Source: Sphingobacterium sp. UBA7855 (GTDB taxonomy: Bacteria > Bacteroidota > Bacteroidia > Sphingobacteriales > Sphingobacteriaceae). From it: 64,000 nucleotides of DNA. Positions within the stretch are counted from its first letter, which is position 1, and every line of letters begins with the position of its first letter. The notes below the pieces were generated by a model, which was given only the letters and a program-made list of their open reading frames with translations, was not told the DNA's origin and made no database searches. The position numbers and the translations under genes are program-made. The stretch is taken from NCBI GenBank assembly GCA_002500745.1, contig DLST01000018.1:62001-126000 (forward strand), in the 5' to 3' direction. Positions 18,367 to 27,786 of this stretch are shown here, one piece after another.

Positions 18367-18440
18367 TCCATTATCTAAAGCGATCTGATATCGAATGTTA
18401 TTAGACGGAATAAATGATATAAATCAATGAAGTTTATGAA

Positions 18441-18477
18441 AACGCGGAGAATAAGCAGTTTATTCTCCGCGTTTTTT
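18441..18477 (+). terminator. Terminator after the HTH gene
   Basis: Perfect 14-base stem, AACGCGGAGAATAA at 18441-18454 and TTATTCTCCGCGTT at 18460-18473, with a 5-base GCAGT loop and a run of six T starting within the right arm. Very strong rho-independent terminator. Confidence 0.92.
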
Positions 18478-18576
18478 GCGGTAAATAACCCATATATTTA
18501 CCACATATACTTTAGAGATCGATGAAAATTAATTGATAAACAATTTCAGCCTGATTAAAAAGTTCAGAAATGAATA

Positions 18577-20241
18577 TTATTTCAAACTATCCAATCTACT
18601 ATAGATCATTGCCTTAAAAGTTCGTTGGTGGCTCGACCAAGCGTCTGGCTTGAACAATATCTTAATGACATCGCTTTCATAATTATCGGTTATCTTGAGA
18701 ATCAGTTGTTCAAGTGCGGATGGATCCGTACGATAATCAATCTGTACATTAGCTGCGATAGCACGCAAGAATCTTAGCTTATCGTGGGCATAAAGATATT
18801 TCCAAAATTTCAGTAGTACAGAAGGACGAACACGATAATCTATCACCTCAAGCATTTTTTTATAATTCTTTTCATATTCCAATATCCTGAAATACAGCTC
18901 ATCATACCCTGCATATTCCATATTATTGCGAAGCATACTCAATGTCCTCGTCCTAAATTTCTTATTGAGCTCCTCATCGTTGGAATGATCCATGATAAAA
19001 ATGAAATCAGCGATATTTGGATCACTTAAAAATTTTTCCATTTTAATATGGGCAAGCTTGCTAAAATCGCCAATATCAGCATATAAATCCTCTAAAATCT
19101 CCAAAAAAGGATCATTATAAGTTGAATTTACATTGCCAGCGATAACCCTGTTGCAATAATCAATCGCTTTGTTGGGATCATGATCTCTTATTGCTTCTAT
19201 TAATTTCAAATTATACTTAGCTTCCCATTGGCGGGGTACAAAATAATCAGCACTGTTGTCAAACATATTATTCTCAAGCAATACATCTAAAAAAAAGCTA
19301 TCGACAACTATGTCCATGCGATAGCCCCCTACTAAAAGGGATGCAATCATATCCTCTATTTTGGCAGCCAGAAATCGTTTTCGATCCGTCGAAGAGCTTT
19401 GATAGATCAGTATAAATAATTCCAACATCCCCCCCTGTGAGCTTTCATCCGCCCACATTTTATCCCAATACGCATTTGTCAATGTTACCCACTGTATGTC
19501 AGAATCAACATGAGCAATGATTCCAGCGATTTTCAAATTTCCGGTTTCAATAAACTTTCTAAAACGCGTACCGGTATAGAAAACGCTATATTCAAGATCT
19601 AAAACAGTATTATAGACTGCCGAAAACAAATCGATGATCTTCTCATTTCCAATATTCAAGGCTAAATACTCCCAAAAAGGCTCAAGAGCCTTTTCCCATA
19701 GCTGCGCAATCTTCTTTACTTCCGAAGCTTCGACTTTCTTGCGTTTCCCCACCACCGAGGCAACCGCATCTTTTAAAATCTTCGCAACATCTGTTTCTTG
19801 ATATTCATGCTTATTTTTCCCAAATTTCAACAGAAACTGTAATTCAATATCTTTATTGGATTTGAAAAGTTCCAACAGCCAGGAGGCTAACACTTCCTGT
19901 TCCAAGGTCAATAATAACTGTTCACTTTCTTTAACTTTTTTTATTCTGCCTTCCTTTGTATTATTTTTCTTTATTGGGCTCTGCCTCTCCCCAGGTAAGA
20001 ATTGCATTAAGATCGCTATTTGATGTAAACAATAGGCATCTTTACGCCCACAGTCGCAAGAATGACCGACAACAACATCTTTATCCAACTGGACATTAAT
20101 ATCATAAGATTCCTCCCCCTCATCTACATAAGCCACAAAATTTCCTTTTACTTCAACTTCTTCCAATTCACGAACGACGAGTTTTTTAGCTTGTGTAAGC
20201 TTAGTTTCACTCTGTTTAGCTAAGATCTGTGCTATTCTCAT
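18577..20241 (-). CDS. SWIM zinc-finger domain protein
   Basis: 554 residues from the ATG at 20241; a GTG at 20280 would add 13 residues and cannot be excluded. The SWIM finger CxCx6CxH is at about residues 62-73 (SCDCGRKDAYCLHQ), preceded by the usual beta strands (YDINVQLDKDVVVGHS). The long remainder is alpha-helical with repeat-like segments and no enzyme motif. SWIM domains bind DNA or protein; the function in these stand-alone bacterial proteins is unknown. It lies downstream of mnmD on the same strand with a gap of 136 bases, so cotranscription is possible. Confidence 0.82.
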   Translation of the reverse strand: MRIAQILAKQSETKLTQAKKLVVRELEEVEVKGNFVAYVDEGEESYDINVQLDKDVVVGHSCDCGRKDAYCLHQIAILMQFLPGERQSPIKKNNTKEGRIKKVKESEQLLLTLEQEVLASWLLELFKSNKDIELQFLLKFGKNKHEYQETDVAKILKDAVASVVGKRKKVEASEVKKIAQLWEKALEPFWEYLALNIGNEKIIDLFSAVYNTVLDLEYSVFYTGTRFRKFIETGNLKIAGIIAHVDSDIQWVTLTNAYWDKMWADESSQGGMLELFILIYQSSSTDRKRFLAAKIEDMIASLLVGGYRMDIVVDSFFLDVLLENNMFDNSADYFVPRQWEAKYNLKLIEAIRDHDPNKAIDYCNRVIAGNVNSTYNDPFLEILEDLYADIGDFSKLAHIKMEKFLSDPNIADFIFIMDHSNDEELNKKFRTRTLSMLRNNMEYAGYDELYFRILEYEKNYKKMLEVIDYRVRPSVLLKFWKYLYAHDKLRFLRAIAANVQIDYRTDPSALEQLILKITDNYESDVIKILFKPDAWSSHQRTFKAMIYSRLDSLK

Positions 20242-20377
20242 TTTGATTTCTATTTCTGCCCAACCAGTTATTGCTATCACCTGTCACCGACATACTATTG
20301 CTCATTCTAACCGTCTTAGTACGCGCATACTAATTTATATTCTCTTTCTCACATAGACATATAGGACAGTAAGCTTC

Positions 20378-21052
20378 TTAAAGTTTCGTCGCCCGTAACA
20401 TTTCCCTTTTTCCAGGTGCACCGGGAGCCTTCTCAATAGAAAAGCCTAAAGATTTCATACTACGTTTAAGATTACCCGTAATCGCATAAGTCACAAAGAC
20501 TCCCCCCGGTTTAACAAACTGCGCGACATGTGCTAATGCCGCATCGTTCCACATTTCGGGCTGATGTATGGCAGCAAAAGCATCAAAATATACGACGTCA
20601 AATTGTTTTTCTGTTTGAAAATCCATCAATAAAGTATGCGCAATAGTGAGTTGCAGGCGTTCAAGGACTTGAACTCCCTGCTGCAATGCTGATTCATAGT
20701 TATTCAGATAAGCTGACCAGACCGTTGGATCCACCGTCTCGTTATACCCTGTCTCGGCAATGGTCATCAGTGGCAAAGGAAAACCCTCAATTCCAACATA
20801 GTCTACCTGAAATGACCTGTCCCGAATGAAATCGGCTGTCTGAAGAAAATTAAGTCCGGTACCAAATCCAACTTCCAGGATAGCAACATCCAAAGCTCCT
20901 GTCTTTTGCACGTAATGATCCAAACCTGTTTTGATAAACACATGCTTACTTTCCTGTACCGCCCCATGTGTTGAATGATAACATTCGCCAATTTCGGCAT
21001 TGTATAATGTCTTCGAGCCATCTCCGGTCGTTACAAAATTCATTTTTCTCAT
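20378..21052 (-). CDS. mnmD: tRNA (5-methylaminomethyl-2-thiouridine)(34) methyltransferase MnmD
   Basis: 224 residues from the chosen ATG. It corresponds to the methyltransferase half of MnmC, which uses S-adenosylmethionine to finish mnm5s2U at the tRNA wobble position; in Bacteroidota it is encoded without the FAD oxidase half. Motifs: TTGDGSKTLYN and YHSTHGAVQESKHVFI at the N-terminus, the SAM-binding LEVGFGTGLNFLQT, and VVYFDAFAAIHQPEMW. The open frame extends to 21211, but the extra 53 residues are not part of the family. A second Met at 21043 is equally plausible. Confidence 0.88.
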   Translation of the reverse strand: MRKMNFVTTGDGSKTLYNAEIGECYHSTHGAVQESKHVFIKTGLDHYVQKTGALDVAILEVGFGTGLNFLQTADFIRDRSFQVDYVGIEGFPLPLMTIAETGYNETVDPTVWSAYLNNYESALQQGVQVLERLQLTIAHTLLMDFQTEKQFDVVYFDAFAAIHQPEMWNDAALAHVAQFVKPGGVFVTYAITGNLKRSMKSLGFSIEKAPGAPGKREMLRATKL

Positions 21053-21325
21053 ACTTGGTATTAAAAAATCTAAGGCCTTATATCCATCCCCGCAACCAGC
21101 CCCATCAAGAAGGTGTTCATAAACCTTAGGAGCCCATTGGACACAAGACGCCCCCATACTCCACCTCTCTTTCTGCAGCCGCGACAGTATGCTATCAGAA
21201 TATTTGTTCAAAGATAAAAAGCCATTTCAAATAAACTCTGATTAATCTTTATCAAAGCGTAAAATGAAAATAATAGATAAAAAGATTATTTTAGCGCCTT
21301 AAATACGAAACAATCACTGAACCTA

Positions 21326-22576
21326 ATGGCATACTCGGCAAAAACTTTTATACAGCACTATGGCAGCATCTTACTGTTGCTTCTTGGTATCAGTATCGGA
21401 AGTTTAATTGGCATCTTTTTTCCACATTTTGTGGATAACCTTAAACCAATTGGGGATATCTTTCTCAATCTGCTATTCGTCAGTGTTATACCCCTCGTCT
21501 TTTTCGCAATAGCTTCGTCTGTGGCCAATATTGAAGGTGACAGTGTGCTGGGCAGAATTATTGGCACAATGTCATTCGTATTTGTTCTGGGTATTGTCGT
21601 TGCAGGAGTATCGACCATATTCTTTCTCTACTTATTTCCAGTACAGGCCCCACTCGCCATCGAACAGGGAAACACTATCATGGATACAGCCGTTCATGAC
21701 TCCTGGGGTGAAAAGATGGTTCGATTCCTGACTGTTAGTGAATTTTCCAGTCTCTTATCCCGGCAGAATATGCTTGCCTTTGTCATATTCTCATTTTTGG
21801 TAGGTATCGCCACACGCAGGTCTGGCAGCTCCGCTGATATATTCCGAAAATTCATCAATTCCGGAAATGCCGTCATGGGCAATTTACTGGTCATGGTCAT
21901 GAAATTGGCTCCGATAGGTCTCGGCGCTTATTTTGCCTATCAAGTTGGTACCCTTGGCCCACAGCTCTTTGGCTTCTATGCCAAACCCATTGGCCTCTAT
22001 TATCTCTTTGGGGTACTCTACTTCTTCGTGGTATTTAGTGTCTTTGCCTTTCTTGCATCTGGTCTCAAAGGTGTCAAACGCTATTGGAAAAACAATATTT
22101 TACCTTCGCTGACTGCCCTCAGCAGCTGCAGCAGTCTTGCGACCATGCCGGCCAACTTACTGGCAGCAAAACAAATTGGCATCCCCGATACGGTAGCCAG
22201 CGTCGTCATTCCTTTGGGCACGACCTTACATAAACATGGTTCAGCCATCGCCTGTATCTTTAAAATTTACATTGCGCTGCTGTTAAGTGGACAAGAGTTC
22301 TTTGAACCAAGCAATATAATCATGGCGGTCGGAATCACCTTGTTGGTCAGCATCGTTGCCGGCGGTATTCCAAACGGGGGATATATCGGTGAGATGCTCA
22401 TCATATCGGTTTATCAAATGCCGACTGAGGTGATTCCTTCAATTATGATCATTGCGACATTAGTAGATCCGTTAGCGACGATGCTCAACGCGACCGGCGA
22501 TACGGTCGCTGCAATGCTCACTACCCGCTTCATAGGACAAAAACTGGCAGACCCAGTCCCAGCAAATCAGGTTTAA
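21326..22576 (+). CDS. Dicarboxylate/amino acid:cation symporter (DAACS family)
   Basis: 416 residues with about eight hydrophobic segments and two re-entrant loops, typical of GltP/GltT transporters. The serine-rich re-entrant loop is seen in LSSCSSLATMPANLLAAKQ and the second hairpin motif around PNGGYIGEM; VDPLATMLNATGD matches the substrate- and sodium-binding NMDGT-type region in altered form. It should import glutamate, aspartate or C4-dicarboxylates with protons or sodium across the inner membrane. It converges with the LpxR-like gene. Confidence 0.9.
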   Translation: MAYSAKTFIQHYGSILLLLLGISIGSLIGIFFPHFVDNLKPIGDIFLNLLFVSVIPLVFFAIASSVANIEGDSVLGRIIGTMSFVFVLGIVVAGVSTIFFLYLFPVQAPLAIEQGNTIMDTAVHDSWGEKMVRFLTVSEFSSLLSRQNMLAFVIFSFLVGIATRRSGSSADIFRKFINSGNAVMGNLLVMVMKLAPIGLGAYFAYQVGTLGPQLFGFYAKPIGLYYLFGVLYFFVVFSVFAFLASGLKGVKRYWKNNILPSLTALSSCSSLATMPANLLAAKQIGIPDTVASVVIPLGTTLHKHGSAIACIFKIYIALLLSGQEFFEPSNIIMAVGITLLVSIVAGGIPNGGYIGEMLIISVYQMPTEVIPSIMIIATLVDPLATMLNATGDTVAAMLTTRFIGQKLADPVPANQV

Positions 22577-22654
22577 AGCCTAACATGCAAGTTATTCAGC
22601 TTAAGTTCAATCAATCAGAGCTATAATAGTGGAAATTGGTTTTTGTCTAACATA

Positions 22655-23614
22655 TTAAAAGCGGTAAGCAAAGAATAACTGTCCGTATTGATGTCTATGG
22701 AAGACAGACTTAAGCTCCTTGGAATTGAAAATGTAATTAATGCCGTAATTAACCTTATGGTCAGACCAGTTGAATCCTACGCGATGAGTAAGCATCCACG
22801 GTTCAATCTGATATAATTCACCGATCGGATCATCTTTCCCCAATCCCCCCTGTATAGTGGAATTATAAAAAACCCGTGTCAAACTAGGCTGATAGACAAA
22901 GTACCATTCCTTCTCGTTGTTACTTCTGGCCTGCGTTAGATGTCCACGGGTAAAGGTCGATGCATGGTACGATTTGAGTTTACCTGCACGTATCGGAATT
23001 CCTGCCTCGATGTTGGTATTGTTCATGCCCAGCACGCCTCTTCCCATTACGCCAAGATCAAAGGACTGCGAACCATTCCGGTAAATTCCTTTGAGATACT
23101 TCGCCTGCATATCCACACCAAATGCATTGTGCAGCTCCGTTTCCCAACCTGTTGCCTTATACAGTCCAAAAAGGTGGTGAATAAACTTCTGTGCTTCTTC
23201 ACCATATGATCTGGAGCCAATTTGCCCAAATTCCACCTTTAGTTCCACAACTTGATCCGCCTTTAAAAACCGGGTTGCACCTGCGCTCAAATAAAGGTAA
23301 CCTGCAAAAGGTCGGTCATATGTCCTATTTTGCCGACGATAGTCCACTATGCTAATGCCGTTATAGATTCGTTGTCCAATTTCAAAGTCCAAAACAGTAT
23401 TGGAGGTCTCCACGTCGCTCCTGGGTTGTATTGCCACACGATAATTGACATTGATACCATTCGTATAATACCTATCTTGGCCCACCAAGAGGTAAACATC
23501 ATTATCATTTTGGATAGAAAGTTCGTGATTACGGAATTTCACCTGCCCAAACACAAGAAAACACCAAGATAATAGGGACAATAGGAGCCCTAAGGATCGC
23601 AAACCAACACTCAT
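22655..23614 (-). CDS. Lipid A deacylase LpxR family protein (DUF2219)
   Basis: 319 residues from the ATG at 23614; a TTG 12 bases upstream is less likely. A signal peptide (LGLLLSLLSWCFLVFGQ) is followed by the LpxR hallmark IQNDNDVYLLVGQDRYYTNG. Asn and Asp here correspond to active-site residues of Salmonella LpxR. The protein ends in an aromatic residue (FFAYRF), the outer-membrane barrel signature. By family it is a calcium-dependent outer-membrane hydrolase that removes the 3'-acyloxyacyl chain from lipid A. Substrate specificity in this organism is unproven. Confidence 0.87.
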   Translation of the reverse strand: MSVGLRSLGLLLSLLSWCFLVFGQVKFRNHELSIQNDNDVYLLVGQDRYYTNGINVNYRVAIQPRSDVETSNTVLDFEIGQRIYNGISIVDYRRQNRTYDRPFAGYLYLSAGATRFLKADQVVELKVEFGQIGSRSYGEEAQKFIHHLFGLYKATGWETELHNAFGVDMQAKYLKGIYRNGSQSFDLGVMGRGVLGMNNTNIEAGIPIRAGKLKSYHASTFTRGHLTQARSNNEKEWYFVYQPSLTRVFYNSTIQGGLGKDDPIGELYQIEPWMLTHRVGFNWSDHKVNYGINYIFNSKELKSVFHRHQYGQLFFAYRF

Positions 23615-23952
23615 ATTAACAGGCAATTGTAAAATTCATGCGAAATCATCAGAAACAAAAAAGCAAATCTTACCTCAAATTATTGAAAAGCATTGGAATA
23701 CGTCATATTTTTCAAACTAATTTAAGCTATTTAGAATAGATATAAATAATATGGAAAAGTTGCATTATTCCTTTCTTAGCGAATCTATTTGTAATTTTGC
23801 ATTCGATTAGGTGTCAAATGTAAGAAATTCGGGATTTTTATAAGAAGTGATCTAAATATTTTACCTAGTAAACATCATCACCACAACAAAAAAACTGAGT
23901 GAAACGATTTATGTTTTCGATATAATCAAGCACTTATAAATAAGTAAATACA
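23615..23952. other. Divergent promoter region between lpxR-like and ccmE
   Basis: 338 AT-rich bases with no coding sequence. It holds a consensus rightward -7 element at 23792-23799, giving ccmE a leader of about 150 bases. No hairpin or riboswitch-like fold was recognised in that leader. Confidence 0.6.
23792..23799 (+). promoter_or_regulatory. -7 promoter element TAATTTTG for ccmEF
   Basis: Exact TAnnTTTG match 153 bases before the ccmE start. It is the best candidate in the gap, so the ccmE-ccmF transcript would have an unusually long leader. Confidence 0.4.
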
Positions 23953-24360
23953 ATGAAAAAAAGTTCAATTATTCTAATCGCTATCATCGCTGTCGCCATT
24001 GCCATGATACTTGTTATCTACACCGATTCAAGTACGTATTCGACATTTACCGAAGCTAAAGAAAAGAAAACCGAACTGTATGTCGTAGGTCAATTAAATA
24101 AGGAAAAAGCGCTTCACTATGATCCTAAGACCGACGCCAACAAATTCTCGTTTTTCATGTTCGACAATGATGGCACAGAGTGTGAAGTGATTTTTAAGGG
24201 CGCCAAACCTCAGGATATTGAACGTTCAGAGCAAATTGTATTGACCGGTAAAATGGATGGAAATGTGTTTAGGGCGAGTAAGATCTTAATGAAATGTCCG
24301 TCAAAATATAACGATAAATCAGTCGTTACCGAGATCAATGCGACTGCTTTCAATAATTAA
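23953..24360 (+). CDS. ccmE: Cytochrome c maturation protein CcmE, CxxxY variant
   Basis: 135 residues. One N-terminal membrane segment (IILIAIIAVAIAMILVIYTD) anchors an OB-fold domain facing the periplasm: YVVGQLNKEKALHYDP, FFMFDNDGTECEVIFKGAKP and IVLTGKMDGNVFRASKILMK. CcmE carries heme covalently to CcmF for attachment to apocytochrome c. The usual heme-binding histidine (VLAKHDE-type motif) is absent; instead Cys115-PSK-Tyr119 forms a CxxxY motif. This variant is known from Desulfovibrio and archaeal systems. His55 is the only histidine in the protein. ccmF follows after 19 bases. Confidence 0.9.
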   Translation: MKKSSIILIAIIAVAIAMILVIYTDSSTYSTFTEAKEKKTELYVVGQLNKEKALHYDPKTDANKFSFFMFDNDGTECEVIFKGAKPQDIERSEQIVLTGKMDGNVFRASKILMKCPSKYNDKSVVTEINATAFNN

Positions 24361-24379
24361 TTTGTAAAATCAATTTTCA

Positions 24380-26839
24380 ATGGACGTTAATTACGTTGGT
24401 GAGCACCTGCTACCCGGGCAGATCGGACAGTTCTTTATTGTTCTTTCTTTTGGTGCCGCACTTTTATCTTGTATCGCCTATTTTTTCGCGACTAACACTC
24501 CTGAAGAGACTTCATGGAAAAAAATTGCTCGCATTGCATTCTGGGTGAATGCTGTGTCAGTCGTAGCTGTCGGCGCAACTTTATTTTATATTATTTACAA
24601 TCACTATTTTGAATATAATTACGCTTTTGCACACTCTTCGAAAGACTTACCGACCTATTATATCATTTCCAGTTTCTGGGAAGGGCAGGAAGGAAGCTTT
24701 TGGCTATGGACATTCTGGCAAACCGTATTAGGCGCAATATTATTATTCAAAGCCAAAAGCTGGGAAACGTCCGTTATGACCTTTGTGATGTTGTGTCAAG
24801 CATTTTTAGCCTCGATGATCATAGGGATTGAGTTACTGGGTTTACGCATCGGAAGCTCTCCATTTATCCTCCTGCGTGATGCAATGGATTTCCCTATCCT
24901 AAAGGAAGCAAACTATTTGTCGCTACTTAAAGACGGCAATGGTCTAAACCCTTTATTGCAGAACTACTGGATGGTGATTCATCCGCCGACACTGTTTCTT
25001 GGCTTTGCGTCTATGATTGTTCCTTTTGCTTATGCAACGGGCGCTCTTTGGACCAAACGCTACAAGGAATGGATCAACGCTGCACTTCCTTGGGCACTAT
25101 TTGCTGTTATGATTTTAGGAGCTGGTATTATCATGGGTTCATTCTGGGCGTACGAAGCACTTAATTTTGGCGGCTTTTGGGCATGGGATCCCGTAGAAAA
25201 TGCTTCCATTATTCCATGGTTTACGTTGATCGCAGCAGTACACGTCATGGTCGCTTACAAAAATTCTGGCCATTCCTACTTTACCGCTACTTTTTTAGCG
25301 ATGATCAGCTTTGTGCTGGTGATTTATGCCTCTTACCTGACGCGAAGTGGTGTTCTCGGGGAAACTTCAGTGCACTCTTTTACTGATTTGGGAATGAGCG
25401 GACAACTGATCTTGTTCAACGTCGTATTTTTAGTTATTATGGTGGTATTTCTGACAATTAAAAAGAAAGAAATGCCCATCACAGAAAAGGATGAAGATAT
25501 CTACTCCAGAGAATTCTGGATGTTTATCGGCGCTTTGGTATTGACTGTCGCCTGTGCACAGATTATCGCTTCAACATCAATTCCGGTATTTAACAAAATC
25601 TTTGGTACCAAAGTAGCCCCACCTTTAGATCCGATACAACATTATAACAAATGGCAATCAGGCTTTGCTGTTATCGTCATGATCTTAACCGGATTTACGC
25701 AATTTTTAAAATATAAGCGTACCGACAGCCGAAAGTTTTTGGCGTCTACAGTAGCATCGTTCGTGGTATCTCTTCTCTTAACTGCCGCAGTTGTTTATTT
25801 GACGAAGACCTATACCAACCTGATCTATATTTTAATCACCTTCGCAAGTATTTTCTGTATTTTGGCGAATATCCGCATATTGGGAGATGCTGTTAAAGGT
25901 AAATGGAAACTTGCGGGCTCTTCCGTAGCCCATATTGGTTTCGGACTCTTACTGATCGGTGCCATGGTCGCTGCAGCAACCAATGAGGTCATCTCTGTTA
26001 ACAATACAGGATACATCGCTGTATCAGGCTTTGACAAAGTGGAGAAACCCGGCGAAAATTTATTCTTAACCGAGGGTGAACCTGTACAGATGGGGGAATA
26101 CAAAATCACCTATATCGGTGACAGCATCGTTGCTCCAAATACGTTTTATAAGATAAAATATGAACGAATTGACGAAGAAACAGGAAAAGTAAAGGAGCAA
26201 TTTGTTCTGCAACCTTTTGCTCAAAACAATGCAAAAATGGGTGGTTTGATTGGCACACCAGCGACCAAACATTATATTACACATGATGTCTATACATTGA
26301 TTACTGCTGCTGCAGCTGAAAGTCAGGCTACACATGCGAAAGTTTCGGCAGAAGAGAAAACTGGTTTTGAAGACTACGAGGAGCCAGCCACATATCAAGT
26401 AAACATCGGCGATACGCTACGCTATCGTAATGGCTATTATGTCATTGAAGGCCTAAACAAAGAAGCTCACCTAGAGAAAATTCCAAAGGGTCCCGGTGAT
26501 GTTATGGTTGGATTGAAAATAAAGGTATTTTCCGCTGACAACAAACAATATGAGGTACAACCTATCTACCTCATTAAGGATGGTGGGGTTTATGACTTCA
26601 ATAAAGATGTCAATGAACAAGGACTTAAATTTAGATTTACGGGTATTAAGCCCGACAAAGATAAACTGGAAATTATGGTTTATCAAAAACCCCTTCCAGA
26701 AAAAAAATGGGTCGTATTTAAAGCCATTAAATTCCCCTACATCAACTTTTTCTGGTGTGGCACAATTGTCATGACAATCGGTTTTATCATGTCCATTGTG
26801 AGAAGGAACAAAGAGGAAAAACGAAAAGCATTGAAATAA
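24380..26839 (+). CDS. ccmF: Cytochrome c heme lyase CcmF
   Basis: 819 residues, longer than E. coli CcmF (about 650), with many membrane segments. The heme-handling WWD domain is intact in GFWAWDPVENASIIPW at about residues 263-278. Other family segments are EGQEGSFWLWTFWQ, NYWMVIHPPTLFLGF and SYLTRSGVLGETSVHSF. A large soluble C-terminal region of about 230 residues before the last membrane helix (about residues 540-790) should face the periplasm. It attaches heme to CxxCH motifs together with CcmE and CcmH-type partners, none of which besides CcmE are in this window. The stop overlaps the next start (TAATG). Confidence 0.93.
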   Translation: MDVNYVGEHLLPGQIGQFFIVLSFGAALLSCIAYFFATNTPEETSWKKIARIAFWVNAVSVVAVGATLFYIIYNHYFEYNYAFAHSSKDLPTYYIISSFWEGQEGSFWLWTFWQTVLGAILLFKAKSWETSVMTFVMLCQAFLASMIIGIELLGLRIGSSPFILLRDAMDFPILKEANYLSLLKDGNGLNPLLQNYWMVIHPPTLFLGFASMIVPFAYATGALWTKRYKEWINAALPWALFAVMILGAGIIMGSFWAYEALNFGGFWAWDPVENASIIPWFTLIAAVHVMVAYKNSGHSYFTATFLAMISFVLVIYASYLTRSGVLGETSVHSFTDLGMSGQLILFNVVFLVIMVVFLTIKKKEMPITEKDEDIYSREFWMFIGALVLTVACAQIIASTSIPVFNKIFGTKVAPPLDPIQHYNKWQSGFAVIVMILTGFTQFLKYKRTDSRKFLASTVASFVVSLLLTAAVVYLTKTYTNLIYILITFASIFCILANIRILGDAVKGKWKLAGSSVAHIGFGLLLIGAMVAAATNEVISVNNTGYIAVSGFDKVEKPGENLFLTEGEPVQMGEYKITYIGDSIVAPNTFYKIKYERIDEETGKVKEQFVLQPFAQNNAKMGGLIGTPATKHYITHDVYTLITAAAAESQATHAKVSAEEKTGFEDYEEPATYQVNIGDTLRYRNGYYVIEGLNKEAHLEKIPKGPGDVMVGLKIKVFSADNKQYEVQPIYLIKDGGVYDFNKDVNEQGLKFRFTGIKPDKDKLEIMVYQKPLPEKKWVVFKAIKFPYINFFWCGTIVMTIGFIMSIVRRNKEEKRKALK

Positions 26840-27600
26840 TGAACATAGTGATCTTAGGGAGCGGAAATGCAGCCACACATTTCGCACGACAGTTTCAAAA
26901 AATAGGACAGCAAGTCGTTCAGATCTATAGTAAAACAAAGGCCAATGCAAACGCATTGGCCTTTGATCTTCATTGCGCGGCAATTGACCAGCTGTCTGAA
27001 CTTGACTTAAATGCCGATCTTTACCTTATTGCGGTTGCGGATAAAGCTATCATACCGATAGTAGAAGCACTGCCCCCAAATTTAAAAGGAATTGTTATCC
27101 ACTGTTCAGGCGCAACAGATCTGGCCGTACTCAATAGATTTAAGAACGCCGGCGTCATCTATCCACCACAGTCTTTATCTAAAGATAAAGCAGTCGATTT
27201 TTCCACCGTTCCGCTTTGTGTTGAAGGTAATACGGATAACAATAGCGCAATGCTACTCCAGCTCGCACGCAACTTAAGCCCGCACAGCTTATATTGTACT
27301 TCACACCAGCGTTTAGCTATTCATCTTGCTTCGGTCTTGGTCAATAATTTTTCGAACATCCTCTATCAGATGGCGTATGAGCTTCTCACCGAAAACAACT
27401 TATCATTTGATCTGATCAAACCAATCATCCGGGAGACGGCAGAAAAAGCTCAAAATCATATTCCGATAACAGTTCAGACAGGACCAGCCATCCGACAAGA
27501 CAGCAAAACAATGCAAAAACATTTGCAATTTATTAGCAATAAACCAGATTTACAGCAAATCTATCAACTTTTATCGCAGGAGATTACTAAAAGAAAATAG
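26839..27600 (+). CDS. Rossmann-fold dehydrogenase with DUF2520 C-terminal domain
   Basis: 253 residues from the ATG at 26839, which overlaps the ccmF stop. The N-terminal Rossmann domain begins NIVILGSGNAATHFARQFQ (GxGxxA nucleotide loop) and includes IHCSGATDLAVL and GVIYPPQSLSKDKAVDF. The C-terminal helical domain (from about residue 140) matches DUF2520. The layout is that of F420- or NADP-dependent reductases related to ProC and 6-phosphogluconate dehydrogenases; substrate unknown. Overlap with ccmF is probably an operon convenience rather than functional proof. Confidence 0.85.
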   Translation: MNIVILGSGNAATHFARQFQKIGQQVVQIYSKTKANANALAFDLHCAAIDQLSELDLNADLYLIAVADKAIIPIVEALPPNLKGIVIHCSGATDLAVLNRFKNAGVIYPPQSLSKDKAVDFSTVPLCVEGNTDNNSAMLLQLARNLSPHSLYCTSHQRLAIHLASVLVNNFSNILYQMAYELLTENNLSFDLIKPIIRETAEKAQNHIPITVQTGPAIRQDSKTMQKHLQFISNKPDLQQIYQLLSQEITKRK

Positions 27601-27677
27601 TTTGTTAGAAACGGTTATAAACTTGTCAAAACTTACTGTAAACGAGTGAACATAGCTATTTACTTAGGGAACTTTAG

Positions 27678-27685
27678 TACATTTG
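27678..27685 (+). promoter_or_regulatory. -7 promoter element TACATTTG
   Basis: Exact TAnnTTTG match 101 bases before the start of the FMN-binding glutamate synthase gene, in an otherwise featureless 186-base gap. Confidence 0.45.
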
Positions 27686-27786
27686 CTTCGTCCAAAAGCG
27701 TGTTTTGGAATGCTAATTGAGTACTATAATAATCAGTTGGGCTAAAATTAAAAATAGCGAATCAAAAATAAATAATCGTATTTTCT

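Noticed and set aside
21053..21211. 53-residue N-terminal extension of MnmD
   Set aside because: Not part of the MnmD family, whose start fits the ATG codons at 21052 or 21043.
21418..21438. Two DnaA-box-like motifs in inverted orientation
   Set aside because: They are inside the symporter gene and explained by the codons for PHFVDN; treated as chance.
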